Source: an uncultured Ignavibacteriota bacterium (lineage in GTDB: Bacteria; Bacteroidota; Ignavibacteria; Tepidaquicellales; Tepidaquicellaceae). From it: 8,139 nt of DNA. The stretch spans positions 1 to 8,139 of the forward strand of contig CALGII010000102.1 of the NCBI GenBank assembly GCA_937915485.1, given 5' to 3'. A model generated the notes under the pieces. The model made no database searches, was not told the DNA's origin, and worked only from the letters and a program-made list of their open reading frames with translations. Made by a program: the position numbers and the translations under genes. This document shows positions 1 to 7,932 of this stretch, piece after piece. Within the stretch, counting starts at the first letter, position 1. Each line of letters opens with the position of its first letter.

Positions 1-1264
1 TGACGATAGCAGTTGACTGCGACGTACCGCTCCAGTAAGTGTCGAAAACGTAAGGGTCGGAATATTCAAGCCCGTAAATTTTATTGCCGGGGGCTACGAC
101 GGCGATGTGTCTTCCGTAGCAACTGCCGCCGCCCCAGGAGAATCTCTTGCATCTTTTACCGTCCGTGTCAGTCGCGCCGACAGCAAAAACGCCGTCGTAC
201 GCGGCGGGATAATAATTCTTACCGTCGCCTTTATTCATCATAGCGGCGGAGATGAAGACGCCTTTTTTAACTGCGTAATCAACCGCGGATTTAAGTACTT
301 TGGAATAATCGTCGCCGCCTTCGCTCATATTTATAATATTAGCGCCGTTATCAACCGCGTACTTTATCGACTTCGCCCACCATTCGTATTCGCCCGTATT
401 ATTGTCGCTGAGGTTTTTGCAAATCATCAATTTACTGTTTCCGTTTATTCCCGCGAAGCCGAAAGAATTGTTCACGTTCGCGCCGATAACGCTAGCGATG
501 TTCGTGCCGTGTCCGAAACCGTCGCGGGTGTTACTGCTTTCATAGGCGAAATCCCATCCCTTGTAATCATCAACGTATCCGTTGCCGTCGTCGTCAATGT
601 CGTTATCCGGAATTTCCTTCCTGTTGACCCAAATCCTGCCTTTCAGGTCAGGACTGCTATCTTCCACACCGGAATCGAGAATCGCAATAATTAAATCGGC
701 GTTTCCCTGTTCGATGTCCCACGCTTTAAGGATATTAATATCCTCGCCTACCTTCGCAGCGTCGCCGCTGCTGGGCTTAATGTTTCCGAGATTGTTGAGG
801 TACCATTGTTTGGAGAAGTAAGTGTCGTTCGGAAAATATTCGGTTTCTTTTCTTCCGGCCGATTGGCCGATGTAGTTGGGTTCTCCGTACTCAATATCTC
901 CGCACGCGGAATAATCGTTTATAATCTGTTCGATATTACCTGTTTCGCCTTCAAGGTAAAAAACGTAAATGCGTGACAATCCGAGTTCTTGATAGAGAAC
1001 GGGGTCTCCGTTGTTGAGATCGAAAACGCGTTGTATTTTTGATACATTATATTTTTTGTTCAGCAGGTCAATCGAAGGGATGCCTGTTTTTGTCAGAAGT
1101 TTTCCTGTCGCTTCCGAGACACCGATTTCCTTCTTTGTCTTTACGAAGAATTTATTTTTTGTGTAAAGCGAGAAGCCCGCATTGCCGACGGCGGAACTAT
1201 TGGTAAAAAGTCCGTCCGTCAAGAGCACTGCTAAAGCAAGCAATATACAAAATAATATCTTCAT
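1..1264 (-). CDS. Secreted subtilisin-like serine peptidase (S8 family), C-terminus cut by window edge
   Basis: Reading leftward from ATG at 1264-1262 gives 421 codons with no stop. It starts with a signal peptide (MKILFCILLALAVLL, likely cut near residue 28; no lipobox), so the enzyme is exported. Residues about 29-140 look like an inhibitory propeptide, ending in the motif DIEYGEPNYIG. The catalytic domain starts near P145 (PNDTYFSKQWYLNN). The triad is complete: D197 in AILDSGVED, H252 in GFGHGTNIAS, S415 in SGTSQSTAIV. Residues 220-234 (DNDIDDDGNGYVDDY) form an Asp-rich loop typical of calcium-binding S8 insertions. The oxyanion Asn is probably N344, in the unusual context SAAMMNKGDG instead of AAGN. 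Any C-terminal sorting domain would lie outside the window. No Shine-Dalgarno sequence precedes the ATG. The gene is divergent from the macroglobulin gene. Family assignment is firm; the substrate is unknown. Confidence 0.93.
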   Translation of the reverse strand, partial: MKILFCILLALAVLLTDGLFTNSSAVGNAGFSLYTKNKFFVKTKKEIGVSEATGKLLTKTGIPSIDLLNKKYNVSKIQRVFDLNNGDPVLYQELGLSRIYVFYLEGETGNIEQIINDYSACGDIEYGEPNYIGQSAGRKETEYFPNDTYFSKQWYLNNLGNIKPSSGDAAKVGEDINILKAWDIEQGNADLIIAILDSGVEDSSPDLKGRIWVNRKEIPDNDIDDDGNGYVDDYKGWDFAYESSNTRDGFGHGTNIASVIGANVNNSFGFAGINGNSKLMICKNLSDNNTGEYEWWAKSIKYAVDNGANIINMSEGGDDYSKVLKSAVDYAVKKGVFISAAMMNKGDGKNYYPAAYDGVFAVGATDTDGKRCKRFSWGGGSCYGRHIAVVAPGNKIYGLEYSDPYVFDTYWSGTSQSTAIV

Positions 1265-1327
1265 CTGTCTTCGGCTATTTGTTAAAATAATTCTACGATA
1301 ACTTACTTAAAACACTAAATTTAATAC

Positions 1328-1335
1328 TAAAGTTA
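1328..1335 (-). promoter_or_regulatory. Candidate -7 box for the S8 peptidase gene
   Basis: On the - strand this reads TAACTTTA, one mismatch from the Bacteroidota -7 consensus TAnnTTTG, about 64 bases upstream of the peptidase ATG. No convincing TTTG -33 box sits at the expected distance; a T-rich stretch at about 1351-1355 is the nearest. A - strand TATAAT also occurs at 1341-1346. The evidence is weak and rests on motif similarity alone. Confidence 0.18.
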
Positions 1336-1521
1336 CATTTATTATATGTGAAAATGGGCGGTTTTGTTCCCGCCTAAGCGATAATTTTTCAGTGATATCT
1401 TCCGCGTAAGCGTCAGGAACAGATTTACAGAAACCGATGTTGCGCGAAAATAGATTATGGATGCGGGAAATGTCCGTTAAGGGAAATTGTTTTTTGTATT
1501 TTATATTAGGCATAACATAAG

Positions 1522-1527
1522 TATAAT
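1522..1527 (+). promoter_or_regulatory. Candidate -10 box for the macroglobulin gene
   Basis: A perfect TATAAT hexamer lies about 110 bases upstream of the chosen ATG at 1640. A TTTG/TTGTAT element lies upstream at about 1493-1499, but the gap of roughly 22 bases to the hexamer is longer than ideal. Bacteroidota-type promoters (TTTG then TAnnTTTG) are not matched cleanly. In AT-rich sequence such a hexamer can arise by chance, so this is only a candidate. Confidence 0.22.
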
Positions 1528-1639
1528 AATTGTTTCATCATTCTTCATTTTCAAAAGTGCTTTTATCTTTAAGGGAACAGATATCACAAACGTTAAGTAT
1601 AAAAAGAAAAAAATTTCTCAAACATATTCTTTGCATGCT

Positions 1640-4600
1640 ATGAAAAACCATAAATTGTTTTTGTCCGCCGTTCTTGCGATAGCGTTTATAATATCGCTTA
1701 CTTCGATGAAGTCTTCCGCGGCGGTTTATGATTACGAATCCGGCTGGAAAGCGGTGGATTCACTATACAACAACGGACTGCCTGAATCGGCATTGAAAGT
1801 CCTCGACGAGATTTTCGCTAAAGCGAAGAGCGAGAATAATACTGTAAACTACATCAGAGCCGTGATTTACAGGGTGAAACTCACCGAATACAACGAGGAG
1901 GATTCGTTCGAGAAAAACATCGCAAAGATGATTACCGAGGAAGCGGAAGCGGTATCGCCGCTGAAACAATTTATAGGTTCGCTTGTCGCCGACATGTACT
2001 GGACATATTATCAGCAGAACAGATACAACATTCTCAACAGGTCGAAGGTCGTGAATTTCAAACTCGAAGATATCAAGACCTGGGACGCAAGCAGGTTCAT
2101 AGAGAAATCGATACAATATTACAACGCGTCGCTCACGGAGCCCGAAATTCTGCAAGGCATATATGTTGAAAATTTCAACGATATTTTGAACAATTATGCT
2201 TACGATAAGACAATACCCAACGGAAGGAAATACAGGCCGACGCTATATGATTTCCTCTCCGACAAGGCTCTGACTTTCTTCACTAACAAGGAGGCCGGAG
2301 TTACGAGACCCGCAGAGCAGTTCATCGTGAACGACCCTGTTTTTCTCAGCGACGCGAAAGAGTTCGCTGCTCTTGACATAAGCACGAACGACGTGTTCTC
2401 ATTTGATTATCAGACAATAGCAATATTCAAGAACCTTATCAGGTTTCATCTTAATGATTCCGATCCCGGGGCACTCATAAACGCTGACCTGCGAAGGCTC
2501 GAGTTCGTGAACTTAAGTTCGGCGAATCCCGAAAAAGAGAAATACTATCTTCAGGCACTTCAGAACATGAAGGAAAGATATTCAGGGAATCCGAATTCGA
2601 CTTTCATTGATTATGACATTGCGATGATTTACTACAACCGGGGAAACAAGTACAATCCGGAGTTGTCCGAGGATTACAAGTTTGACAAGAAAACCGCTTA
2701 CGACATCTGCCTGCAGGCAACGAGAAATTTTCCGCAGTCCGAAGGCACGGGGAACTGCCTGTCGCTGATAAATTTAATCGAAGAAAAATCCCTGTTGGTT
2801 ACTCTCGAGTCGTTTAACGTTCCCGGCAAGCCTTTCAGGACTCTTACCACTTACAAGAACATAAGCAAACTATATTACAGGGTAGTAGAAACGAGTTACG
2901 ACGAAATCAAGGAACTCGAGACCGAACTGACAAAGACATACAATTACACAAAATATCAGAAAGACCTTATCGAGAAATTCAGGGGCAAGAACGCAGTAAG
3001 TTCATTCAGCGTGAACCTGCCAACGGACGGCGATTATCAGTCTCACAAAGCAGAGGTTAAGATACCCGCCCTTGAGAAAGGGCTGTACGTACTGTTAACG
3101 GGCACGGATGAGAACATATCATACAGTGAAAACGCCGTATCCTACTGCCTGATTAACGTAAGCAGCATCGGCTACATAAAGAAATACGCACTGAACAGCG
3201 ATATTGAATTTTACCTGCTTGGCCGTGAAACCGGTTCGCCGCTTGTTGACGCGGAAGCGACTGTTTACGTCGAGGAATACAATTACAATAAGTCGCGATA
3301 CGAGTATTACAAGGGAGAGACTCTCACATCCGACAAGGACGGATATTTCAAGGTAGTCCACGGGAATAAATACAGGAGATTCTTCCTCGAAATCAATCAC
3401 GAAGGGCAAACACTCCTGACGCGAGGCATAAACTTCGGTTACGGATACAGTTATATGCAGGATGCTTTCTGGCAGAGCACGTATACCGAAAACAAGGACA
3501 GAACGTCTTATACTTTTACATACTTTTTCACAGACAGGTCGATTTACAGACCGGGGCAGACAATATATTTCAAGGGAATAGTGCTTGAGTATTCAGGGGA
3601 AGAGAAGAGGATAGATCCTGACGCGAAAATCACCGTACAACTTTACGACGTGAATTATCAGAAAGTATCGGAGCAGACATTAACGAGCAACGAGTTCGGC
3701 ACCATAAGCGGGAGTTTCACGGCACCGACATCGGGACTTAACGGACAGATGCACATACAGACTTCCGACAACAGGGGCACGTCTTATTTTTCGGTCGAAG
3801 ATTACAAGAGACCGAAGTTCGAAGTAAAGTTTGAGCCTGTGAAAGGCAGTTACAAACTCGGAGAGATGGTAAACGTGAAGGGTCTCGCGAAGTCTTATTC
3901 AGGAGCGAACCTTGACAACGCTGCCGTGAAATACAGAGTGGTGAGGAAAACGTACTATCCGAGATGGTGGTACGACTGGTATTATTATTATTATTACACG
4001 CCGATGAAATCGGAAGAGGTCGAAGTTACAAACGGGGCATCTAAGACAAACGTGAACGGCGAGTTCGAGATAAACTTCAAGGCAATACCAGACGAGTCCG
4101 TTTCGAAGGACATAAAACCGTACTTTACATTTGAAGTTATTGCAGACATAACGGATATAAACGGAGAGACTCACTCGTCCGTGACGAACGTATCAGCGGG
4201 TTATAACGCATTGCTGTTAAACGTCGACATTAATCCAAACGTCGACAAGAATCTTGAGAACAAATTTCAACTTATAACGACCAACCTCAACGGGCAAAAG
4301 GAGCCCGCCGAAGGAACGATTACAATTTACAAACTGAAGGCGCCTGACAAAGTCTTCAGGAGCAGATTATGGACACGTCCCGACAAGTTCATATACACGC
4401 GCGATGAGTATTACCGTGATTTCCCGGTCGACCAGTACGACGACGAGGCAAATTACAGCAAATGGGACAGAGAAATCAAAGCGCTGGAAACTACGTTCAA
4501 CACGTCCGCCGATTCGATACTCGACCTGAGCGCGATGAGAGGATGGAATCAGGGAAAATATGTTATCGAAATGTCCGCTAAGGACAAATACGGAGAAACG

Positions 4601-7600
4601 GTTACAGAAAAAATATATTTCAACGCATACAGCACGGGCGAAATGACTCTGCCGAACAGGGCTTTCGACAATTACATCGTCAAGAAGAACACCTGCGAGC
4701 CGGGCGAGAACGCCGAGTTTATTTTCGGCACGGGGCTTACGAACGCAAGAGTTCTTTTCGAGGTAATGCACAAAGACAACGTAATTAAACGTGAGTGGAT
4801 TAACATCAACAATTCCCAGAGGTTCTTCACGATTCCCGTAACGGAATCATACCGCGGTAATTTCACGTATTCACTGGCGATGATAAATTCCAACAGGGTT
4901 GTAATCAGGAATGAAAGCGTCAACGTTCCGTTTACGAACAAGATGCTTGACATATCATTTGAAACATTCCGCGACAAACTTCTTCCCGGCGAGAAGGAAG
5001 AGTGGAAGATTAATATTAAGGGAAAGACCGGCGATAAGGTCGCAGCTGAGATGCTCGCGACGATGTACGACGCATCACTCGACGCAATAAAGCAGCATTA
5101 CTGGAATTTCAATATTCTAAGTTACAACTACGGCCAAAGGTACTGGGAAGGCGGATTCGGCTTCAACACAAGCGTCAGTTCGGTGTATCAGGAAGGATGG
5201 AATAAATATTCGGAAGGCACTTTAATTTCATATGATTACCTCAACTGGTTCGGCGCGCCTGTTTACAGCAGTTATTATTATGACGGGCTGTCGTTCAGAA
5301 GCGGAAGAATTTCGGATCAGGTAAAACTCAACGGAGTAGTCACGGAGGAAAAATCACTTGAACAGCCGGAAGCAGAGACGATAAAAAAAGAATCGCCGAA
5401 GAAAAAGAACGGGAATATATCGAAAGACGATAAAGGCGAGGAGGATTTCAGCGTGGATGAAACGGGCAAACTCAGTGACAATAGACGGGGAACCGATTTC
5501 TCGAACGTAACCGCAAGAAAAGATTTCAGAGAAACGGTGTTCTTCCTCCCGGACCTCAGGACGAACGAAAACGGTGACGTTACGATTAGTTTCAGCATGC
5601 CTGAAGCGCTGACAAAATGGAAAATGCTCGGCCTTGCGCATACAAAAGACTTACGATTCGGGATGGTGACGAAGGAACTCGTAACACAAAAGGAACTTAT
5701 GATTACGCCGAACGTTCCGAGATACTTCAGAGAAGACGACAAGGTTGTGATTACCGCGAAGGTAACAAACCTCTCTCAGAAAGATTTGACGGGCGCGGCT
5801 GAACTGCAATTGACGGACGCGATGACTAATAAACTCGCGGACGTCCAGTTCAAGAATGATAATTCAGAGAAAACTTTTGAGGTCAAGCAGAATCAGAGCG
5901 TCAATCTCAGTTGGGAAATTTCCATTCCGTACGGTTACGAAGCGATTGAATACAAGATTCTCGCCAAGGCTGAAAATTTCTCCGACGGAGAATCCAACGT
6001 GCTTCCGGTGCTTTCGAACAGAATGCTCGTAACCGAAACGATGCCGATGTACATCAGAGGAAATCAGACAAAGAATTTCACGATGTCAAAACTAACGGAC
6101 AATACTTCATCGACTCTTACGAATTACAAACTCACGCTCGAGTTCACTTCAAACCCGGCGTGGTACGCGATACAGGCGATGCCGTATCTGATGGAGTATC
6201 CCTATGAATGCGCCGAGCAGGTCTTCAGCAGGCTTTACGCGAACAGCATTGCCACGAACATCGTGAATTCAAGCCCGAAGATAAAAGAGATTTTCGATAC
6301 ATGGAGAAACACACAGCCGGAAGCGCTTCTTTCAAATCTCGAAAAGAACGAAGAGTTGAAATCACTGCTTCTTCAGGAGACGCCGTGGGTGCTACAGGCG
6401 AAGAACGAGTCGGAAAGGAAGAGAAGAATTTCCAACCTCTTCGAACTCAACATAATGCAGATGGAACTCGACCGTGCAGTGAGGAAACTCAAAGCCATGC
6501 AGGTTTCCAGCGGAGCGTGGCCGTGGTTCGAAGGAATGCCCGAGGACAGATACATCACGCAGCACATCATCGCGGGATTCGGAAAACTGAATAAACTCGG
6601 AATACGGAAACTCGAAGACGATGCAAACGTGTCGCAAATGGTCTATTCGGGACTTGAATATCTTGACCTTCAGGTAAAAAACGACTACGAGTATCTTCTC
6701 GAACTCGAAAGACAGGGCAAGATAAAGATGTCAGACAATCATCTGGGTTATTACACTGTTCATTATCTTTATACGAGGAGTTACTTCAAGGATATTCCCG
6801 TGGACGATGATTCGAAAGAGGCGTTCGATTATTTCGTATCGCAGGCGGCCAAATACTGGAATAACGGCGGATGGTACAATAAGGGAATGATTGCCCTTGC
6901 GCTGCACAGATTTGGCAACAAGGATGTCCCTGCAGGCATCGTAAAGTCGCTGAAGGAGAATTCTTTATATTCTGAAGAACTCGGAATGTACTGGAAGGAA
7001 AACGTCTGGGGTTATTACTGGTACGAGGCTCCGATAGAGACGCAGTCGCTTCTGATTGAGGTATTCGATGAAGTCGCTAATGATACAAAATCAGTCGACG
7101 ACATGAAGGTCTGGCTGTTGAAACAAAAACAGACACAGGACTGGAAAACCACAAAGGCGACAGTCGAAGCGGTTTACGCTCTCATTCTGAAAGGAAATGA
7201 CTGGCTCGCTACAGATATGCTTGTTGACATTTCTCTCGGTTCGCAGAAGATTGATTTAAGCAAGGAATCCGACATCAAGGTACAGGCGGGAACGGGTTAC
7301 TTCAAAACATCCTGGAACTGGGGCGAGGTTAAGCCAGAAATGGGAAACGTTACGATTACCAGAAAATCGAACGAAGGAATAAGTTGGGGCTCGCTTTACT
7401 GGCAGTATTTCGAGAACCTCGATAAGATTTCGAAATCGGAAACAAACCTGAAAATTGACAAGAAACTCTTCCTTCAGGAAAACACTTCATCGGGTCCCGT
7501 AATAACTCCCATAAATGAAGGAACTAAATTGAAACCGGGCGACCTTGTTATGGTTCGCATAGAAATCAGGACCGACCGCGACATGGAATACGTTCACATG

Positions 7601-7867
7601 AAGGATATGAGAGCGGCGGGATTCGAGCCGGTAAACGTGATATCAAGTTATAAATATAAGGACGGACTCGGCTATTACGAAAGCACGAGAGACGCGGCGA
7701 CGAACTTTTTCTTCGGCTATCTGCCGAAAGGGACCTACGTTTTCGAATATCCGCTTAGAGCGAATCTGACTGGAGATTTCTCGAACGGCATAACATCAAT
7801 ACAATGCATGTACGCGCCCGAATTCACGAGCAACAGCGAGGGAGTCAGGGTGAAAATTTCGAATTAA
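1640..7867 (+). CDS. Large secreted alpha-2-macroglobulin family protein with intact CAEQ thioester
   Basis: This 2075-aa protein belongs to the bacterial alpha-2-macroglobulins, broad protease traps of the cell envelope. The ORF is open from ATG 1487, but ATG 1640 is chosen because it begins a clean signal peptide (MKNHKLFLSAVLAIAFIISL, cut near SSAA, residues 27-28); the preceding 51 codons are AT-rich and not protein-like. No lipobox Cys is present. Order: helical N-terminus about 28-383; macroglobulin (MG) domains from about 384; MG2 starting DRSIYRPGQ at 632; VEDYKRPKFEV then MG3; aromatic insert with Y781-Y786; a bait-region-type domain from about 1102; charged linker 1226-1294; MG domain starting DFRETVFFLPDL at 1295; thioester domain with C1524-A-E-Q1527, WPWF 1627-1630 and WYEAPIETQ at 1794; MG10-like C-terminus about 1961-2070 (YLPKGTYVFEYPLRA, CMYAPEF). 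No Shine-Dalgarno sequence is seen. A terminator follows directly, so it is probably monocistronic, without pbpC downstream. Its target proteases are unknown. Confidence 0.95.
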   Translation: MKNHKLFLSAVLAIAFIISLTSMKSSAAVYDYESGWKAVDSLYNNGLPESALKVLDEIFAKAKSENNTVNYIRAVIYRVKLTEYNEEDSFEKNIAKMITEEAEAVSPLKQFIGSLVADMYWTYYQQNRYNILNRSKVVNFKLEDIKTWDASRFIEKSIQYYNASLTEPEILQGIYVENFNDILNNYAYDKTIPNGRKYRPTLYDFLSDKALTFFTNKEAGVTRPAEQFIVNDPVFLSDAKEFAALDISTNDVFSFDYQTIAIFKNLIRFHLNDSDPGALINADLRRLEFVNLSSANPEKEKYYLQALQNMKERYSGNPNSTFIDYDIAMIYYNRGNKYNPELSEDYKFDKKTAYDICLQATRNFPQSEGTGNCLSLINLIEEKSLLVTLESFNVPGKPFRTLTTYKNISKLYYRVVETSYDEIKELETELTKTYNYTKYQKDLIEKFRGKNAVSSFSVNLPTDGDYQSHKAEVKIPALEKGLYVLLTGTDENISYSENAVSYCLINVSSIGYIKKYALNSDIEFYLLGRETGSPLVDAEATVYVEEYNYNKSRYEYYKGETLTSDKDGYFKVVHGNKYRRFFLEINHEGQTLLTRGINFGYGYSYMQDAFWQSTYTENKDRTSYTFTYFFTDRSIYRPGQTIYFKGIVLEYSGEEKRIDPDAKITVQLYDVNYQKVSEQTLTSNEFGTISGSFTAPTSGLNGQMHIQTSDNRGTSYFSVEDYKRPKFEVKFEPVKGSYKLGEMVNVKGLAKSYSGANLDNAAVKYRVVRKTYYPRWWYDWYYYYYYTPMKSEEVEVTNGASKTNVNGEFEINFKAIPDESVSKDIKPYFTFEVIADITDINGETHSSVTNVSAGYNALLLNVDINPNVDKNLENKFQLITTNLNGQKEPAEGTITIYKLKAPDKVFRSRLWTRPDKFIYTRDEYYRDFPVDQYDDEANYSKWDREIKALETTFNTSADSILDLSAMRGWNQGKYVIEMSAKDKYGETVTEKIYFNAYSTGEMTLPNRAFDNYIVKKNTCEPGENAEFIFGTGLTNARVLFEVMHKDNVIKREWININNSQRFFTIPVTESYRGNFTYSLAMINSNRVVIRNESVNVPFTNKMLDISFETFRDKLLPGEKEEWKINIKGKTGDKVAAEMLATMYDASLDAIKQHYWNFNILSYNYGQRYWEGGFGFNTSVSSVYQEGWNKYSEGTLISYDYLNWFGAPVYSSYYYDGLSFRSGRISDQVKLNGVVTEEKSLEQPEAETIKKESPKKKNGNISKDDKGEEDFSVDETGKLSDNRRGTDFSNVTARKDFRETVFFLPDLRTNENGDVTISFSMPEALTKWKMLGLAHTKDLRFGMVTKELVTQKELMITPNVPRYFREDDKVVITAKVTNLSQKDLTGAAELQLTDAMTNKLADVQFKNDNSEKTFEVKQNQSVNLSWEISIPYGYEAIEYKILAKAENFSDGESNVLPVLSNRMLVTETMPMYIRGNQTKNFTMSKLTDNTSSTLTNYKLTLEFTSNPAWYAIQAMPYLMEYPYECAEQVFSRLYANSIATNIVNSSPKIKEIFDTWRNTQPEALLSNLEKNEELKSLLLQETPWVLQAKNESERKRRISNLFELNIMQMELDRAVRKLKAMQVSSGAWPWFEGMPEDRYITQHIIAGFGKLNKLGIRKLEDDANVSQMVYSGLEYLDLQVKNDYEYLLELERQGKIKMSDNHLGYYTVHYLYTRSYFKDIPVDDDSKEAFDYFVSQAAKYWNNGGWYNKGMIALALHRFGNKDVPAGIVKSLKENSLYSEELGMYWKENVWGYYWYEAPIETQSLLIEVFDEVANDTKSVDDMKVWLLKQKQTQDWKTTKATVEAVYALILKGNDWLATDMLVDISLGSQKIDLSKESDIKVQAGTGYFKTSWNWGEVKPEMGNVTITRKSNEGISWGSLYWQYFENLDKISKSETNLKIDKKLFLQENTSSGPVITPINEGTKLKPGDLVMVRIEIRTDRDMEYVHMKDMRAAGFEPVNVISSYKYKDGLGYYESTRDAATNFFFGYLPKGTYVFEYPLRANLTGDFSNGITSIQCMYAPEFTSNSEGVRVKISN
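3980..3996 (+). repeat. In-frame TAT trinucleotide run encoding six tyrosines
   Basis: Five TAT codons followed by TAC encode Y781-Y786 of the macroglobulin, inside the aromatic segment PRWWYDWYYYYYYTP. Because the unit is three bases, slippage would change the number of tyrosines and not the frame. Trp/Tyr-rich inserts at this place are usual in related Bacteroidota proteins, so the aromatic character fits the family; the pure TAT run is the notable part. Confidence 0.7.
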
Positions 7868-7883
7868 AAATTCCTGACATATA

Positions 7884-7915
7884 AAAAAAGCAGAGCCTTA
7901 TGGTTCTGCTTTTTT
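7884..7915. terminator. Bidirectional Rho-independent terminator
   Basis: The hairpin pairs AAAAAAGCAGAGCC (7884-7897) with GGTTCTGCTTTTTT (7902-7915) around a TTAT loop: 14 pairs including one G-T pair. On the + strand a T run follows the GC-containing core, and on the - strand the A run at 7883-7889 becomes the T tract. It starts 16 bases after the macroglobulin stop and lies 17 bases beyond the stop of the right-hand - strand gene, so it can end transcription of both convergent genes. Confidence 0.9.
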
Positions 7916-7932
7916 ATTTTTAATCGTAAAAA

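Larger units (their letters stand above)
1265..1639. other. Divergent intergenic spacer, 375 bases
   Basis: This spacer separates the starts of the S8 peptidase and the macroglobulin gene and must carry promoters for both. It is AT-rich except for a patch at about 1351-1480 that is clearly richer in GC. That patch contains a short hairpin (GGCGG 1357-1361 with CCGCC 1370-1374, 8-base loop) and a near-direct repeat, CGCCTAAGCG at 1371-1380 and CGCGTAAGCG at 1403-1412. A small dyad AAAAG-TG-CTTTT lies at 1553-1564, and an A-rich run precedes the macroglobulin start at about 1600-1613. A 68-codon - strand ORF covers 1307-1513 but has weak gene evidence. No riboswitch or tRNA fold was recognised. 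Confidence 0.8.

Noticed and set aside
107..694. A long + strand ORF (195 codons) across the left region.
   Set aside because: It is the antisense shadow of the S8 peptidase, whose - strand reading contains all catalytic motifs.
1357..1374. GGCGG/CCGCC hairpin in the divergent spacer as a terminator.
   Set aside because: The stem is only five pairs and no proper T tract follows on either strand.
1624..1632. TATTCTTTG just before the macroglobulin ATG as a TAnnTTTG promoter box.
   Set aside because: The spacing inside the motif is off by one and it ends only seven bases before the start codon, leaving almost no leader.
1487..1639. Upstream extension of the macroglobulin ORF to ATG 1487 (51 extra codons).
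   Set aside because: The extension is AT-rich, not protein-like, would bury the signal peptide internally, and ATG 1640 begins a clean export signal.
5317..5742. A 141-codon - strand ORF and other overlapping frames inside the macroglobulin gene.
   Set aside because: They lie wholly opposite a gene with recognisable domains throughout and have no family features of their own.
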